64,000 bases of DNA, from positions 992,001 to 1,056,000 of the forward strand of contig NC_011959.1 of the NCBI RefSeq assembly GCF_000021685.1, read 5' to 3'. The notes under the pieces were generated by a model. The model worked only from the letters and a program-made list of their open reading frames with translations, searched no databases and was not told the DNA's origin. The translations under genes were made by a program, and so were the position numbers. Of the stretch, positions 52,705 to 61,622 are shown in pieces (position 1 is the stretch's first letter; each line of letters opens with the position of its first letter). The stretch comes from Thermomicrobium roseum DSM 5159 (GTDB lineage Bacteria; Chloroflexota; Chloroflexia; Thermomicrobiales; Thermomicrobiaceae).

Positions 52705-53522
52705 CGAAGGCTCCGTACCGCCGCGAGCAGCTCACGCAAATCGCTCAAAACCAGATCGGGAAGCCATTCGGTCATGGTGAGATCTTCCCGCGTACTCACT
52801 CCCGTGAGGACGAGAGCGGTTCGCGCACCGGCTCGCTTGCCTGCCAGGACATCGGTATCCAATCGGTCACCGATGACGAGGAGTTCGTGCGGTGACAGAC
52901 CCATCACGTCGGCAGCACGCAACAGCATGGCCGGCTCGGGCTTACCGATCACGAGCGGTGTCCGATCCGTCGCTGCCTGCAGCGCCGCAACGATAGCACC
53001 AGAGCCAGGAATCAGTCCGTCCTCTGAAGGAAAAGTGCGATCCGCGTTCGTCGCGATCCAGTCAGCACCATCGCGGATCGCCAACGTGGCGATCTTGAGT
53101 TTCTCGTAGGTCAGGGTGAAATCTGCTCCGCTCACCACGACTTCGGCATCACGCCCAGCCGAGACGAAGCGCCCGTCGCCGAGGATCGCTTCTACCAATG
53201 CCGGCATACCCAAGACATAGACGCGCGTGCCAGGTCGGTAGTGCAGACGCATCCAGTCGCGCGTCGCGATTCCCGATGTCACGATCTGCTCAGCGGCAAC
53301 TGTCATGCCGAGACGAGCGAGCTTCGCCGCGTACTCCTCGGGCGTCCGCGTCGAGTTATTCGTCACCATGGCAAAAGGGATTCCACGACGCTGGAGCTCA
53401 GTGACGAGCTCCACTGCTCCCGGCAAGACATGCTCGCCACGGTACAACACGCCGTCCATATCGAAGGCGATACCGCAGACCTCGGCGAGTACCGCTTCGA
53501 CCACAGCTGTTCCGCTCTCCAT
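52698..53522 (-). CDS. HAD-IIA family phosphatase (NagD-like)
   Basis: A 274-residue phosphatase. HAD motif I is IAFDMDGVLYRGEHVL, motif II is MVTNNSTRTPEEYAAKL, motif III is GKPEPAML, and motif IV is GDRLDTDVLAGKRAG. The C2-type cap places it in the NagD/p-nitrophenyl phosphatase group, which acts on small sugar or nucleotide phosphates. The ATG at 53522 is the best guess; ATG 53552 is possible. It is first in the operon with the methyltransferase. An extended -10 (TGCTATGCT) lies upstream on the same strand. Confidence 0.88.
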   Translation of the reverse strand: MESGTAVVEAVLAEVCGIAFDMDGVLYRGEHVLPGAVELVTELQRRGIPFAMVTNNSTRTPEEYAAKLARLGMTVAAEQIVTSGIATRDWMRLHYRPGTRVYVLGMPALVEAILGDGRFVSAGRDAEVVVSGADFTLTYEKLKIATLAIRDGADWIATNADRTFPSEDGLIPGSGAIVAALQAATDRTPLVIGKPEPAMLLRAADVMGLSPHELLVIGDRLDTDVLAGKRAGARTALVLTGVSTREDLTMTEWLPDLVLSDLRELLAAVRSLRW

Positions 53523-53635
53523 GATTCGCTCGATCCTCGCTCCCACTCGCATCTTGACGCCGTGCTTTCTCTCGCCGAGCATAGCATAGTGTCGATCGTG
53601 TCTTGTGGAAGTTCGAGCCGGGAGACGAGCGAAGC

Positions 53636-54850
53636 ATGAACGAAGCGCCTTTCGACCCAAAGGTCGCCGAGATCGTATTGAGGAGTATCGACCAGGACGA
53701 GCTCACCGATCTGGCCAGCCGACTCGTGCGTATTCCCACCGTGAACCCGCCTGGCGACGTGCGGGAAGCAGCCGAACTGTGCGCTCGCTTCCTCGATCGA
53801 GCCGGCTTCGCGATCGAGTTCGACGCAGCCGAGCCCATGAAGCCGAACCTGATCGCCCGCTACGGGTCCGGAGCCCCGCCGGTCCTGTTGTGGAATTCTC
53901 ACCTCGACGTTGTTCCGGTCGGCGAGGAGACCGCGTGGACCGTACCGCCGTTTGCCGGACTGGTCCGGGATGGCAAGTTGTATGGGCGGGGAAGCTGTGA
54001 TATCAAGGGCGGTGTCGCTGCTCAACTCGCCGCGGCGACTGCCATCGCCCGCTCGGGAATCGATCTCCGCGGCACACTCATCGTCACCGAGGTCGCCGAC
54101 GAGGAAGTCGGCGGCCAGCTCGGCGCCAAACGCATCGCCGAGCGCGATGATCTCCGACCTGATTACGTGCTCGTCGCCGAACCGACAGCCAATCGTATTT
54201 GCATCGGTGAGCGCGGGGGCGTTGGTATCCGCGTGACGGTATTCGGTCGCACGGCGCATGGCGCGCTGCCTTGGGAGGGAGCCAATGCCATCGAAGGCAT
54301 GGCGCGTGTTATCACAGCCTTCCAGCACGAATTGTGGCCACGCCTGGCTGCACGCAGACACCCATACTTCGCCCCCGCATCGGCCACGATCAGCTTGATC
54401 CAAGGTGGAGTGAAGACGAACGTGGTGCCGGATCGCTGCTCGATCTACATCGATCGCCGCTTGATTCCCGGAGAGCAGCCTGAGGAAGCGGTCGCTGAGG
54501 TGCGCGAGGTCGCCCAGCGCGCACTCGAGGAAGTTCCCGGACTGCGTGTCGTCGTCGAAGCAGCCCCCGAGTGGCCTGGCCGCCCAGCGATCCTCCAGCC
54601 AGAAGACTCGCCCCTCGTCCGCACGATGACCGCGGTCAATGCCTATCTCGGGCTCGATACGACCCTGACCGGTTTCAGCATGGGGACAGATGGCCGCTTC
54701 TTCGCTGCCCGAGGCTGCCCCACGCTCATCTACGGGCCAGGCGATCCGCGTCTCGCGCACCAGCCAGACGAGTGGGTCAGTCTGGACGAACTCGTCGATT
54801 GCGCACGCGCCTACGCACTCGCTGCAGTGGCTCTTCTGACCAAGCCGTGA
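53636..54850 (+). CDS. M20-family deacylase (acetylornithine deacetylase/succinyl-diaminopimelate desuccinylase type)
   Basis: A 404-residue di-zinc amidohydrolase of the ArgE/DapE group. Motifs are LLWNSHLDVVPVGE (first ligands), GRGSCDIKGGVAAQL, the catalytic TEVADEEVGGQLGA and the dimerisation domain starting at VFGRTAHGALPWEG. The glycine-rich SMGTDGRFFAARGCPTLIYG and the final histidine region DPRLAHQPDEWV are present. It is a different member from the M20 gene at 23110. The substrate may be N-acyl amino acids; neither lysine- nor arginine-pathway genes are adjacent. The ATG at 53636 has GGGAG upstream. Confidence 0.88.
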   Translation: MNEAPFDPKVAEIVLRSIDQDELTDLASRLVRIPTVNPPGDVREAAELCARFLDRAGFAIEFDAAEPMKPNLIARYGSGAPPVLLWNSHLDVVPVGEETAWTVPPFAGLVRDGKLYGRGSCDIKGGVAAQLAAATAIARSGIDLRGTLIVTEVADEEVGGQLGAKRIAERDDLRPDYVLVAEPTANRICIGERGGVGIRVTVFGRTAHGALPWEGANAIEGMARVITAFQHELWPRLAARRHPYFAPASATISLIQGGVKTNVVPDRCSIYIDRRLIPGEQPEEAVAEVREVAQRALEEVPGLRVVVEAAPEWPGRPAILQPEDSPLVRTMTAVNAYLGLDTTLTGFSMGTDGRFFAARGCPTLIYGPGDPRLAHQPDEWVSLDELVDCARAYALAAVALLTKP

Positions 54851-54853
54851 GTT

Positions 54854-55588
54854 TCAAGCTCGTTCGCGTTGGCTCCGCCACTCGCCGAATTCACGACGGG
54901 TCGCCTCGTCCGGCGGATAGGTTCCCCAAAGCGATGCGCCATCGCGGACACGTTGGAGCAGAAAGGCCTCGAGCACTTCTTGCTCGGCTGCGGCGACCGC
55001 CACCTCTTCCACGAGATGGCGCGGCACGACGACCACACCCTCTCCATCACCCACGATCATGTCACCGGGAAGCACCGTCGTGCCCGCGCAAGCAATCGGC
55101 ACATCGTAGGCGATCGGGACATGCAAGCTCTGGGAAAGCCCGGCATGCTGACCACGCGCGTAGGCGGCCAGTCCCAGTGCTACGATCCCCGGTGTATCGC
55201 GGAAAGCTCCATCGGTCACGATGCCGACACCACCACGAGCCATCACGCGAGCCGCGAGAATGTCTCCCAACACACCCGCACCAGTCTCTCCGCGTGCCTC
55301 GATGACCAGCACATCCCCTGGTTCGATCGATTCGATCACCACACGCTGGGGATTACGCTGCGGGTCCCGCTCCAGTTCCGCCAAAAGATCTTTACGCGCT
55401 GGAAGGTACCTGAGCGTCCGAGCCCGTCCGACGACGCGCGTGTCCGGCCGCAGCGGCCGGACCTCGTGGAGGTATTGGTTACAGAAACCACGTCGATAAA
55501 GTTGCGTCCAGACCGTCGCTGTGCTGACCTGCCGCAAGAGCTCGATGACATCTGCAGTGTAATGACCCCGTCCGCCATCCGACCACAC
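54854..55588 (-). CDS. RraA-family protein (4-hydroxy-4-methyl-2-oxoglutarate aldolase / RraA-like)
   Basis: A 244-residue protein with the RraA/HMG-aldolase fold. The pattern GDVLVIEARGETGAGVLGDILAARV supplies the metal-coordinating and substrate residues (quoted by parts), and GVGIVTDGAFRDTPGI gives the conserved Arg-Asp. It may act as an aldolase or oxaloacetate decarboxylase, or as an RNase E regulator-like protein. The start is GTG 55588 with AGGAG seven bases upstream. It converges on the M20 gene with three bases between stops. Confidence 0.8.
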   Translation of the reverse strand: MWSDGGRGHYTADVIELLRQVSTATVWTQLYRRGFCNQYLHEVRPLRPDTRVVGRARTLRYLPARKDLLAELERDPQRNPQRVVIESIEPGDVLVIEARGETGAGVLGDILAARVMARGGVGIVTDGAFRDTPGIVALGLAAYARGQHAGLSQSLHVPIAYDVPIACAGTTVLPGDMIVGDGEGVVVVPRHLVEEVAVAAAEQEVLEAFLLQRVRDGASLWGTYPPDEATRREFGEWRSQRERA

Positions 55589-55604
55589 TGGCGTGCTCCT
55601 CCCC

Positions 55605-56459
55605 TCACTCAGGTGCGACCCTTCTGAGCCTGCCCGCTCGCCCGCGCCAGAATACGGCGAGAACCAGAAAAGCGACAATGAGGATGCACCAGATCCACCA
55701 CAACGCCACACTGATCCAGACCGTCCCCCGTAGGACGATGCGCAGAAGTGCCAGTGACGTTTCCCAGGCCTGTCGGGCCGTCTGACTGAGACTGGGCTCG
55801 GTCGCTTCCGTGGTCGGTACCAGACTGAGACGAACCTCTGCAAAGGTCGTTCGCCGCTCCAGATAGCGCGCCCGCTCGGCGAGCTGCTCGAGTTCGGTAC
55901 GGATCCGAGCGAGTTCCTGCTCTACGCGCAACACCTCGTCGATCGTCTGGGCACGGTTCAGAAGGTCGAGCATGCGCTGCTCGGTCGCCTCCAGCGCGCG
56001 TCGCCGGGCAGCGAGATCGATCGTCTCCTCGGTCACGTCGCGTGAGAGGAGACGCTGACTCGCCACTCGTTCGACACCGGCTACTGCAGCGAGATCGGAC
56101 AGAAACGACTGCAATCGCTGCTCTGGTACGAGGACAGTCAAGGAGGCGAACCGGGGCGCACTGAACCCGCGCAGGTCACTGATATCAGCCTCCGCCACAT
56201 ACCCACCATAGTCGCTGATCTTCCGCTGAATTTCGACCGCAGCGCGACGATAATCCCCGCACATCAGCGTGACCTCCGCTTCCCGCACGACGAAGCGGCC
56301 GAGCGCACTGCCGTTGTCGGCACGTCGCTCGCCGAGCACGCTGCCCCCGCTCGAGGGCACCGGCGGAACCGCCGTCGCGACATCCGGGGACGGTCGACCA
56401 GCGCGCGTACAAGCAGAAATGACCAGGACGAGCAGCATCAGCACGAGTGACCAGCGCAT
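55605..56459 (-). CDS. DUF4349 lipoprotein
   Basis: A 284-residue envelope protein. Residues 1-18 form a lipoprotein signal peptide ending in the lipobox ISAC. The mid region has the DUF4349 pattern (REAEVTLMCGDYRRAAVEI, GGYVAEADI, LTVLVPEQRLQSFL). A coiled-coil stretch (ATEQRMLDLLNRAQTIDEVL, then ELARIRTELEQLAERARYLE) and one C-terminal membrane helix (ALWWIWCILIVAFLVLAVF) follow. It may be tethered at both ends. The function is unknown. The ATG at 56459 follows AAGGGG. Signal peptidase II (lspA) is encoded in this window. Confidence 0.82.
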   Translation of the reverse strand: MRWSLVLMLLVLVISACTRAGRPSPDVATAVPPVPSSGGSVLGERRADNGSALGRFVVREAEVTLMCGDYRRAAVEIQRKISDYGGYVAEADISDLRGFSAPRFASLTVLVPEQRLQSFLSDLAAVAGVERVASQRLLSRDVTEETIDLAARRRALEATEQRMLDLLNRAQTIDEVLRVEQELARIRTELEQLAERARYLERRTTFAEVRLSLVPTTEATEPSLSQTARQAWETSLALLRIVLRGTVWISVALWWIWCILIVAFLVLAVFWRGRAGRLRRVAPE

Positions 56460-56651
56460 CGGCGTACCCCTTTCACTCTTCGGACGCCGGAAGGCTGCTC
56501 GCGGTTCCCACAGCAGAAGCGTCCTGCGGACACCGGTAATCGAAGTCGCCCGCATGCTTCCCCGCGCAATGAGCTGGCGTACCCGCGAAAGTGAACAGGA
56601 GCCGATGACCGTATAGACCAGCGGACCCACGTCGAACGATGCGCGCACCCG

Positions 56652-57509
56652 TCACAGCAGCACGCGGTCGTAACGGCGACTCACGATCGCTTGCAACAGT
56701 ACGAGCCACGCCAGAAGCACGAGCCAATCCTGGATCACGCCGAAGCGTTGCCCGTCGACGAGGGTGTCGCGAAGAAGTTCCACCAGGTAGGTCAGCGGAT
56801 TGACCTGAGCGAGAACCTGTAGCCAGGCAGGCATGAGGTGGATCGGATAGATCGCGTTGCTCGCGAAAAACAGCGGTATCGTCAAGACTTGACCGATGCC
56901 CATGAAGCGCTCCCGTGTCTTGAGCAGTGTCGCGAGCAGCATGGACAGGCTGGCGAAGACACCGGCACCGAGAAGAACAGCCAGAGCGCACGTGACCAGC
57001 GAGAAAAGGTCGAGGTGAAATCGCACCTGGAGCAACAGCGCCACCGTGACGACGACGGCCGCCTGCAGCAGAGCTCGCAGACCTGCCCCCAACGCTTTGC
57101 CCGCGACGAAACTGGCGCGCGGAACAGGCAAGACGAGAATCTTTTGGAGAATCCCCGCATCGCGTTCCCAGATAATCGCGAGTCCATAAAAGATCGACGT
57201 GAACATGACTGATTGGGCGAGAATTCCTGGAGCCATGAAGGTGAGATAATCCTCTTGCTCACTGAGCAGTCGAGCTCGCGCCACCGCCTGCCCAAAGACC
57301 GTCAACCAGAGAAGCGGTTGTAAAGCACGGGTCACGACCTCCCAAGGATCATGGCGGAGCTTCCGTGCTTCCACCTCGGCCACGACGAGCGCGGCACTGG
57401 CGAAGGACACGAGAGATTCCCAACGCGGTAAAGGCCGGGTCGCTTCGGCGAGGCGTTCGCTGAAATCAGTTGAAACGCTGGAGACGTCGGCGGAGCCGTC
57501 TCGTGTCAC
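56652..57509 (-). CDS. ABC-2 type transporter permease
   Basis: A 285-residue membrane protein with about six helices. The ABC-2 signature FFASNAIYPIHLMPAWLQVLAQVNPLTYLVELLRD is recognisable (quoted by parts: FFASNAIYP, VNPLTYLVELLRD). The GTG at 57509 is chosen because GGGAGG lies eight bases upstream; a GTG at 57539 would give a longer N-terminus. The first half overlaps the ATPase gene by 44 bases. With the adjacent ATPase it should form an exporter of drugs, lipids or polysaccharide. Confidence 0.85.
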   Translation of the reverse strand: MTRDGSADVSSVSTDFSERLAEATRPLPRWESLVSFASAALVVAEVEARKLRHDPWEVVTRALQPLLWLTVFGQAVARARLLSEQEDYLTFMAPGILAQSVMFTSIFYGLAIIWERDAGILQKILVLPVPRASFVAGKALGAGLRALLQAAVVVTVALLLQVRFHLDLFSLVTCALAVLLGAGVFASLSMLLATLLKTRERFMGIGQVLTIPLFFASNAIYPIHLMPAWLQVLAQVNPLTYLVELLRDTLVDGQRFGVIQDWLVLLAWLVLLQAIVSRRYDRVLL

Positions 57510-58260
57510 TGAACGATCCTCCCGACTCGAGAACGTCACCGGTCAATGCCGTAAAGACATCGTCCAGTGTCGTCGCCCCGGGAACAGCCCGCTCGAGCTC
57601 GGCAGGCGTACCGCAGGCGACGACACGACCGCGGTTCATGATGGCCACACGATCAGCGTAGGATTCAGCTTCTTCCATGTAATGCGTCGTGAAGAGGAGT
57701 GTCGTCCCGTCCCGCCGCCGCAAGGCGAACAGCGCTTCCCAAACGGAGCGGCGCGCAGTCGGATCCAGTCCGACCGTCGGCTCGTCGAGCACGAGAAGCA
57801 GCGGGCGATGCAGGATCGCCTGGGCGACTTCCAAACGTCGCACCATCCCCCCGGAATACGTCCGAACTAGGCGGTCAGCCGCATCCTCCAGATCGACCAG
57901 ACGCAAAACCTCCGCGATGACGAGCTCCCGCTCGTTCCGGGGCATGCGGAGAAGCTTGCTGACGATCAGGAGATTCTCGTACCCTGTCAAAGCGGGATCC
58001 GCCGAGAGCGTTTGCGGGACATAACCAAGCATTCGACGAACACGGTCAGGATAGCGGGTCACGTCGAGACCTGCTACGCGGACGATTCCGCTCGTCGGCG
58101 GGAGCAACGTCACCAATATGCGGATCATCGTCGTCTTACCTGCACCATTCGGGCCGAGCAGGGCGAACGCTTCCCCCGGCTCGATGGTGATACTCGCCTC
58201 GTCGACGGCGACGATGTCACCGAACCGCTTGACGAGCCCTTCGATTTCAACGAGGTGCAT
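57466..58260 (-). CDS. ABC transporter ATP-binding protein (DrrA-like)
   Basis: A 264-residue ATPase. Walker A is LLGPNGAGKTTMIRI, the Q-loop is in MLGYVPQTLSAD, the signature motif is TYSGGMVRRLEVAQAI, Walker B is LLLVLDEPTVGLDP and the H-loop is FTTHYMEE. The C-terminal tail (about residues 230-264) resembles DrrA-type export ATPases. The ATG at 58260 overlaps the marR stop by 14 bases. It is in the order MarR-ATPase-permease, a typical regulated drug/lipid efflux operon. Confidence 0.92.
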   Translation of the reverse strand: MHLVEIEGLVKRFGDIVAVDEASITIEPGEAFALLGPNGAGKTTMIRILVTLLPPTSGIVRVAGLDVTRYPDRVRRMLGYVPQTLSADPALTGYENLLIVSKLLRMPRNERELVIAEVLRLVDLEDAADRLVRTYSGGMVRRLEVAQAILHRPLLLVLDEPTVGLDPTARRSVWEALFALRRRDGTTLLFTTHYMEEAESYADRVAIMNRGRVVACGTPAELERAVPGATTLDDVFTALTGDVLESGGSFSDTRRLRRRLQRFN

Positions 58261-58708
58261 CGGCTCCTGTGTCCTCCTGTTCCGCAGCCGCAAGCAAGCG
58301 AGCGAGCAAGGGATACAGCGTCGCCAGCTCATCAGGGCCAAGCGTTTCCAGCAGCCGGACGAGAAAGGCACGCCGCCGTGCCTGCCATTCGCGCAACCGC
58401 TCGCGGCCCTCACTCGTCAAGTCGACGACGACCACCCGCTCGTCGCCGCCTACCCCTCTCGCGCGCTGCACGAATCCGGCTCGCTCCAGGCGCTTGCACG
58501 CGACAGTGGCCGCGCCAGCCGTGATACCGAGCTCATTGGCCAACTCACCGATACGTAACGGTCCACGCAACCAGAGTCGCTTGAGCAACCAGAACTGTTC
58601 GGGTGTCAGCTCACCCTGCCGTACAGGATGAGTCCGCCGTCGCAGATGACGCGCGAGTTCGAGCAAAAGATCGGCTACCTCTTCGGCTGTCACCGTATTT
58701 CCTTTCAT
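58247..58708 (-). CDS. MarR-family transcriptional regulator
   Basis: A 153-residue winged-helix regulator. The DNA-binding part is LTPEQFWLLKRLWLRGPLRIGELANELGITAGAATVACKRLERAGFV (quoted by parts: GELANELGIT, GAATVACKRLERAGFV) and the wing is VVVVDLTSEGRERL. It heads the ABC exporter operon and is divergent from the membrane protein gene at 58812, so it probably represses one or both. The ATG at 58708 has AAAGG upstream. The inducing ligand is unknown. Confidence 0.87.
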   Translation of the reverse strand: MKGNTVTAEEVADLLLELARHLRRRTHPVRQGELTPEQFWLLKRLWLRGPLRIGELANELGITAGAATVACKRLERAGFVQRARGVGGDERVVVVDLTSEGRERLREWQARRRAFLVRLLETLGPDELATLYPLLARLLAAAEQEDTGADAPR

Positions 58709-58811
58709 CGGCGATCCTTTCGCTCATGCAACATTTTACTCATCCAACAAGATGCCGGTTCCCTATGGCATACTGTTCACGAATGACGAACCGGACACTC
58801 CGGAGGATCTC

Positions 58812-59528
58812 GTGCTCGTGCTACTCACTGTTGCGTTCTTGCTCGTGTTCGGACTTTTGGCGGCCACGCTCCTCGTTGGGCTGACCGTGAGCTCGCTCGT
58901 CACCCTGCTGACAGCACCAGGTCAACTCGCCCGCCTCGTACGCGATCGCCAGCTGCGGCGCAACCATGCCCTGGAACACGCGACCATCAACGTGATCGAG
59001 GAGCGGTATGGGCCGAGCCAGCTCGCTGGTTTAGCGCGGCCGGACGGCTTCCTCATTTTCGGACCGATCTCTCCGTCACTCGCCCTGGAAGCAGCCGAGG
59101 AAGGGCTGCGGCGGATGCAAGCGGGGGAGCATCGGCTCGCTATTCATCCACGCTGCGGGACCACACTCGTCGCCAGCCAACTCGTCTTGGCGATCACCTT
59201 CCTCGCAACACTCCTTGTTCTGCGCCAGCTTTCTCTGCTTCCCTTCCTTCTCGGACTGGCTGCAGCCTTGCTGCTCGGTCCGCGGCTGAGTCCACTGTTG
59301 CAGCGCTGGATCACGACGGATGCCCGTGTCGAGGGCATGCGGATCGAAGGTCTTCGACCGCATCTCGTCCCGCTCCGTTTGCCGTGGTCCAGCGTGATGG
59401 TTCCGGTACCGGGTGCACTGCTCGTCCGAACCAGCTGGGGCGATGAACAGCCGAGCAGCCGATCAGTGACCATCCTGACTCGCGACGCACGGCGCGTCGA
59501 GGCCGGTCGTTACTGGATCGATGAGTGA
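58812..59528 (+). CDS. Membrane protein with NHALEHATI motif (DUF6391-like)
   Basis: A 238-residue protein of unknown function. The start is GTG 58812 with GGAGG five bases upstream; a longer version from ATG 58752 lacks a ribosome site. A first helix (VLVLLTVAFLLVFGLLAATLL) is followed by the RNHALEHATINVIEERYG motif, a metal-binding-like pattern with two histidines and a glutamate. A second pair of helices (about residues 130-185) follows, and the C-terminus is soluble. The His-Glu-His arrangement could be an active site, but this is inference. It is divergent from the MarR regulator. Confidence 0.7.
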   Translation: MLVLLTVAFLLVFGLLAATLLVGLTVSSLVTLLTAPGQLARLVRDRQLRRNHALEHATINVIEERYGPSQLAGLARPDGFLIFGPISPSLALEAAEEGLRRMQAGEHRLAIHPRCGTTLVASQLVLAITFLATLLVLRQLSLLPFLLGLAAALLLGPRLSPLLQRWITTDARVEGMRIEGLRPHLVPLRLPWSSVMVPVPGALLVRTSWGDEQPSSRSVTILTRDARRVEAGRYWIDE

Positions 59529-59625
59529 CGAACCGAGCAAACCATCTTCCGTGTGCGGTCCAACTATCGGCTGACATCGTGACGTACCATTTTCGATCGG
59601 ACAATGGCGCGCGAGCGAGTTGCCA

Positions 59626-59634
59626 TGCTATAAT
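59626..59634 (+). promoter_or_regulatory. Extended -10 promoter of mnmA
   Basis: TGC-TATAAT (59626-59634) is a perfect extended -10 element with no clear -35. The transcript would start near 59641, 12 bases before the ATG. Confidence 0.65.
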
Positions 59635-59652
59635 TTTGAGGTTATGTGACGC

Positions 59653-60765
59653 ATGAGTGGTGTCGGAACGACGATGGCCGAGCGAGTACTCGTTGCCCTC
59701 TCGGGGGGCGTCGACAGTGCGGTGACAGCCTACTTACTGAAGCAGGCCGGCTGGGAGCCGGTCGGGATCCATTTGCGTCTCTTCGACGCTGCGCCTGGTC
59801 TCGACGGTGTGTGCTGCGGCGATGTCGCGGCTGCCGACGCCCGAGCTGTGGCAGCCCAAATCGGCATTCCCTTCTTCGTCCGTGATCTGCGACCGGAATT
59901 CGAACAGGAGGTCGTCGCACCGACCGTCGAAGAGTACGCTCGGGCTCGAACCCCCAATCCGTGCGTCTTCTGCAACCATCGTGTCCGCATTCCCGCACTG
60001 CTCGAGTTGGCCGAAGCGCTCGGTATCAGGTTCGTCGCCACCGGCCATTACGTGCGCAAGGTCGCGACGCCGGGCGGCTGGCGTCTGGCCGAGGCTCGCG
60101 ATGCCCAGCGCGACCAGTCATACGTCCTGTACCGTTTGACCGCCGACCAACTAGAACGGTTGCTGTTCCCGCTCGGCGAGTACGACAAGCCGACCGTCCG
60201 CGCCATTGCCCAGGAGGCCGGACTGTTCGTCGCCCGGAAGCCGTCCTCGGTCGATCTCTGCTTCGCCAAGACGTATGGAGGGATTGGCCGCCTCGTTTCC
60301 CAGCGACGACCGGAAACCAGCCGGCCCGGCCCGCTCCTCGACGAGCGGGATGAGGTCGTCGGTACCCATCCGGGAATCGCGTTCGTCACGATCGGCCAGC
60401 GGCGGGGGCTCGAGTGGGCACGTCCCACGCCGGAACGACGTTATGTCGCCGAGATCGATCCTGCAACCGCGGTGGTTCGCGTCGCTCCGCGCGAGCGTAT
60501 CCTGACCCGAGCCGTTCGCCTTGCCGATCCGGTCTGGCACGATCCAGTGCTGACCGCTGACGCGCGCTTGCGCTATCAGGGGCCGCGCATTCCTGCACGT
60601 ATCGAGGGAGACTGGGTCATCTTCGATGAGCCTGCACCACCGCTCGCGCCAGGCCAGTCGGTCGTCCTCTATGTCGGCGACCGAGTCGTCGGTGGTGGCA
60701 TCGCCGAGGAAGTCGTGCGAACCGAGCAGGAGAGCCCGATCCCCGCTCTCGCTCAGCGCGCGTGA
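59653..60765 (+). CDS. mnmA: tRNA-specific 2-thiouridylase MnmA
   Basis: A 370-residue enzyme that thiolates U34 of tRNA-Lys, -Glu and -Gln. The PP-loop is [15 protein letters not shown]. The catalytic cysteine pair is C104 in PNPCVFCN and the cysteine in [22 protein letters not shown] and [17 protein letters not shown] are typical. The ATG at 59653 has GAGG at 59638-59641; an ATG at 59674 is possible. It converges with moaC and the stops overlap by 13 bases. Confidence 0.95.
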   Translation: MSGVGTTMAERVLVALSGGVDSAVTAYLLKQAGWEPVGIHLRLFDAAPGLDGVCCGDVAAADARAVAAQIGIPFFVRDLRPEFEQEVVAPTVEEYARARTPNPCVFCNHRVRIPALLELAEALGIRFVATGHYVRKVATPGGWRLAEARDAQRDQSYVLYRLTADQLERLLFPLGEYDKPTVRAIAQEAGLFVARKPSSVDLCFAKTYGGIGRLVSQRRPETSRPGPLLDERDEVVGTHPGIAFVTIGQRRGLEWARPTPERRYVAEIDPATAVVRVAPRERILTRAVRLADPVWHDPVLTADARLRYQGPRIPARIEGDWVIFDEPAPPLAPGQSVVLYVGDRVVGGGIAEEVVRTEQESPIPALAQRA

Positions 60766-61253
60766 CGAGCCTCGTCGTCCTCGCGCCGCCAGGTCCCGCT
60801 CCGTCCCCCAGCCTTCTCGATCAGCTGGATACGGTCGATCGTCATACCCCGGTCGACCGCCTTCAGCATGTCGTAGACCGTCAGCGCTGCCACGGCAACC
60901 GCGGTCAGGGCCTCCATCTCGACGCCGGTTCGACTCACGGTTTCGACTCGCGCCTCGATCTCCAGGCACGTGTCCTGCTCGTTCGTCCGCACGTCTACTT
61001 CGACCTTCGTCAACGGAAGCGGATGACAGAGCGGAATCAACTCAGCAGTGCGCTTGGCCGCCATGATGCCGGCCACTCGAGCGACAGCGAGCACGTCACC
61101 CTTAGCGGCCCGTCCCTCCCGGACGAGCTGAAGCGTTTCCGGACGCAGCGAGACGCGGCCCCGCGCCACGGCAACACGGTGCGTCTCCGGCTTCTCCGCC
61201 ACGTCCACCATTCGGGCCTGGCCGCGTTCGTCGAGGTGGGTCAGTTCGGCCAT
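60753..61253 (-). CDS. moaC: Cyclic pyranopterin monophosphate synthase MoaC
   Basis: A 166-residue enzyme that works with MoaA in the first step of molybdenum cofactor synthesis. Diagnostic motifs are [34 protein letters not shown] (catalytic region), [20 protein letters not shown] and [24 protein letters not shown] substrate block. The ATG at 61253 follows AAGGAGG. It is a separate locus from moaA (19360-20409) and moaB (22607-23113). Confidence 0.95.
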   Translation of the reverse strand: MAELTHLDERGQARMVDVAEKPETHRVAVARGRVSLRPETLQLVREGRAAKGDVLAVARVAGIMAAKRTAELIPLCHPLPLTKVEVDVRTNEQDTCLEIEARVETVSRTGVEMEALTAVAVAALTVYDMLKAVDRGMTIDRIQLIEKAGGRSGTWRREDDEARHAR

Positions 61254-61622
61254 CGCTGACCTCCTTGTGCGCGTCGAACGAGCAATGATGCTCGCGACCG
61301 GGACTGCTCTGGCTGGCATACCCTCCGCGCCAGTCGATCGTGCCGACGTTCAGCAATGCGTGCAGCGGATCGAAGCCGTGCACCCCCTCGTACTCGACAC
61401 AATCGATGCCCCTGCCCCCGCTGGGAAGCGCGCTCCGGCGAGCCGTCGTTCGCCCAACTGTCGATAGTCATCCTCCCTCATCGGAACGACGCATCACTGG
61501 CGAGCCAGAACAGCCCGACGCAAGGTACCGCCGCAATCGTGAACCAGGGTAGCAAAGCCGTCACGGCCTTCCGCCGGCCCGGGGTCGAGCAGAGTCAGCA
61601 GAACTCGAAGCCTCAGCTGTCG
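61254..61622. other. Intergenic region between moaC and the class III aminotransferase
   Basis: About 370 bases with no confident gene. On the minus strand a GTG-started ORF (61383 to 61102, 93 codons) has high GC3 and opens [20 protein letters not shown], but it overlaps moaC and matches nothing recognised. Another minus-strand frame starts at ATG 61471 and ends inside the moaC start. Either could be noise. No RNA element was recognised. Confidence 0.4.
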
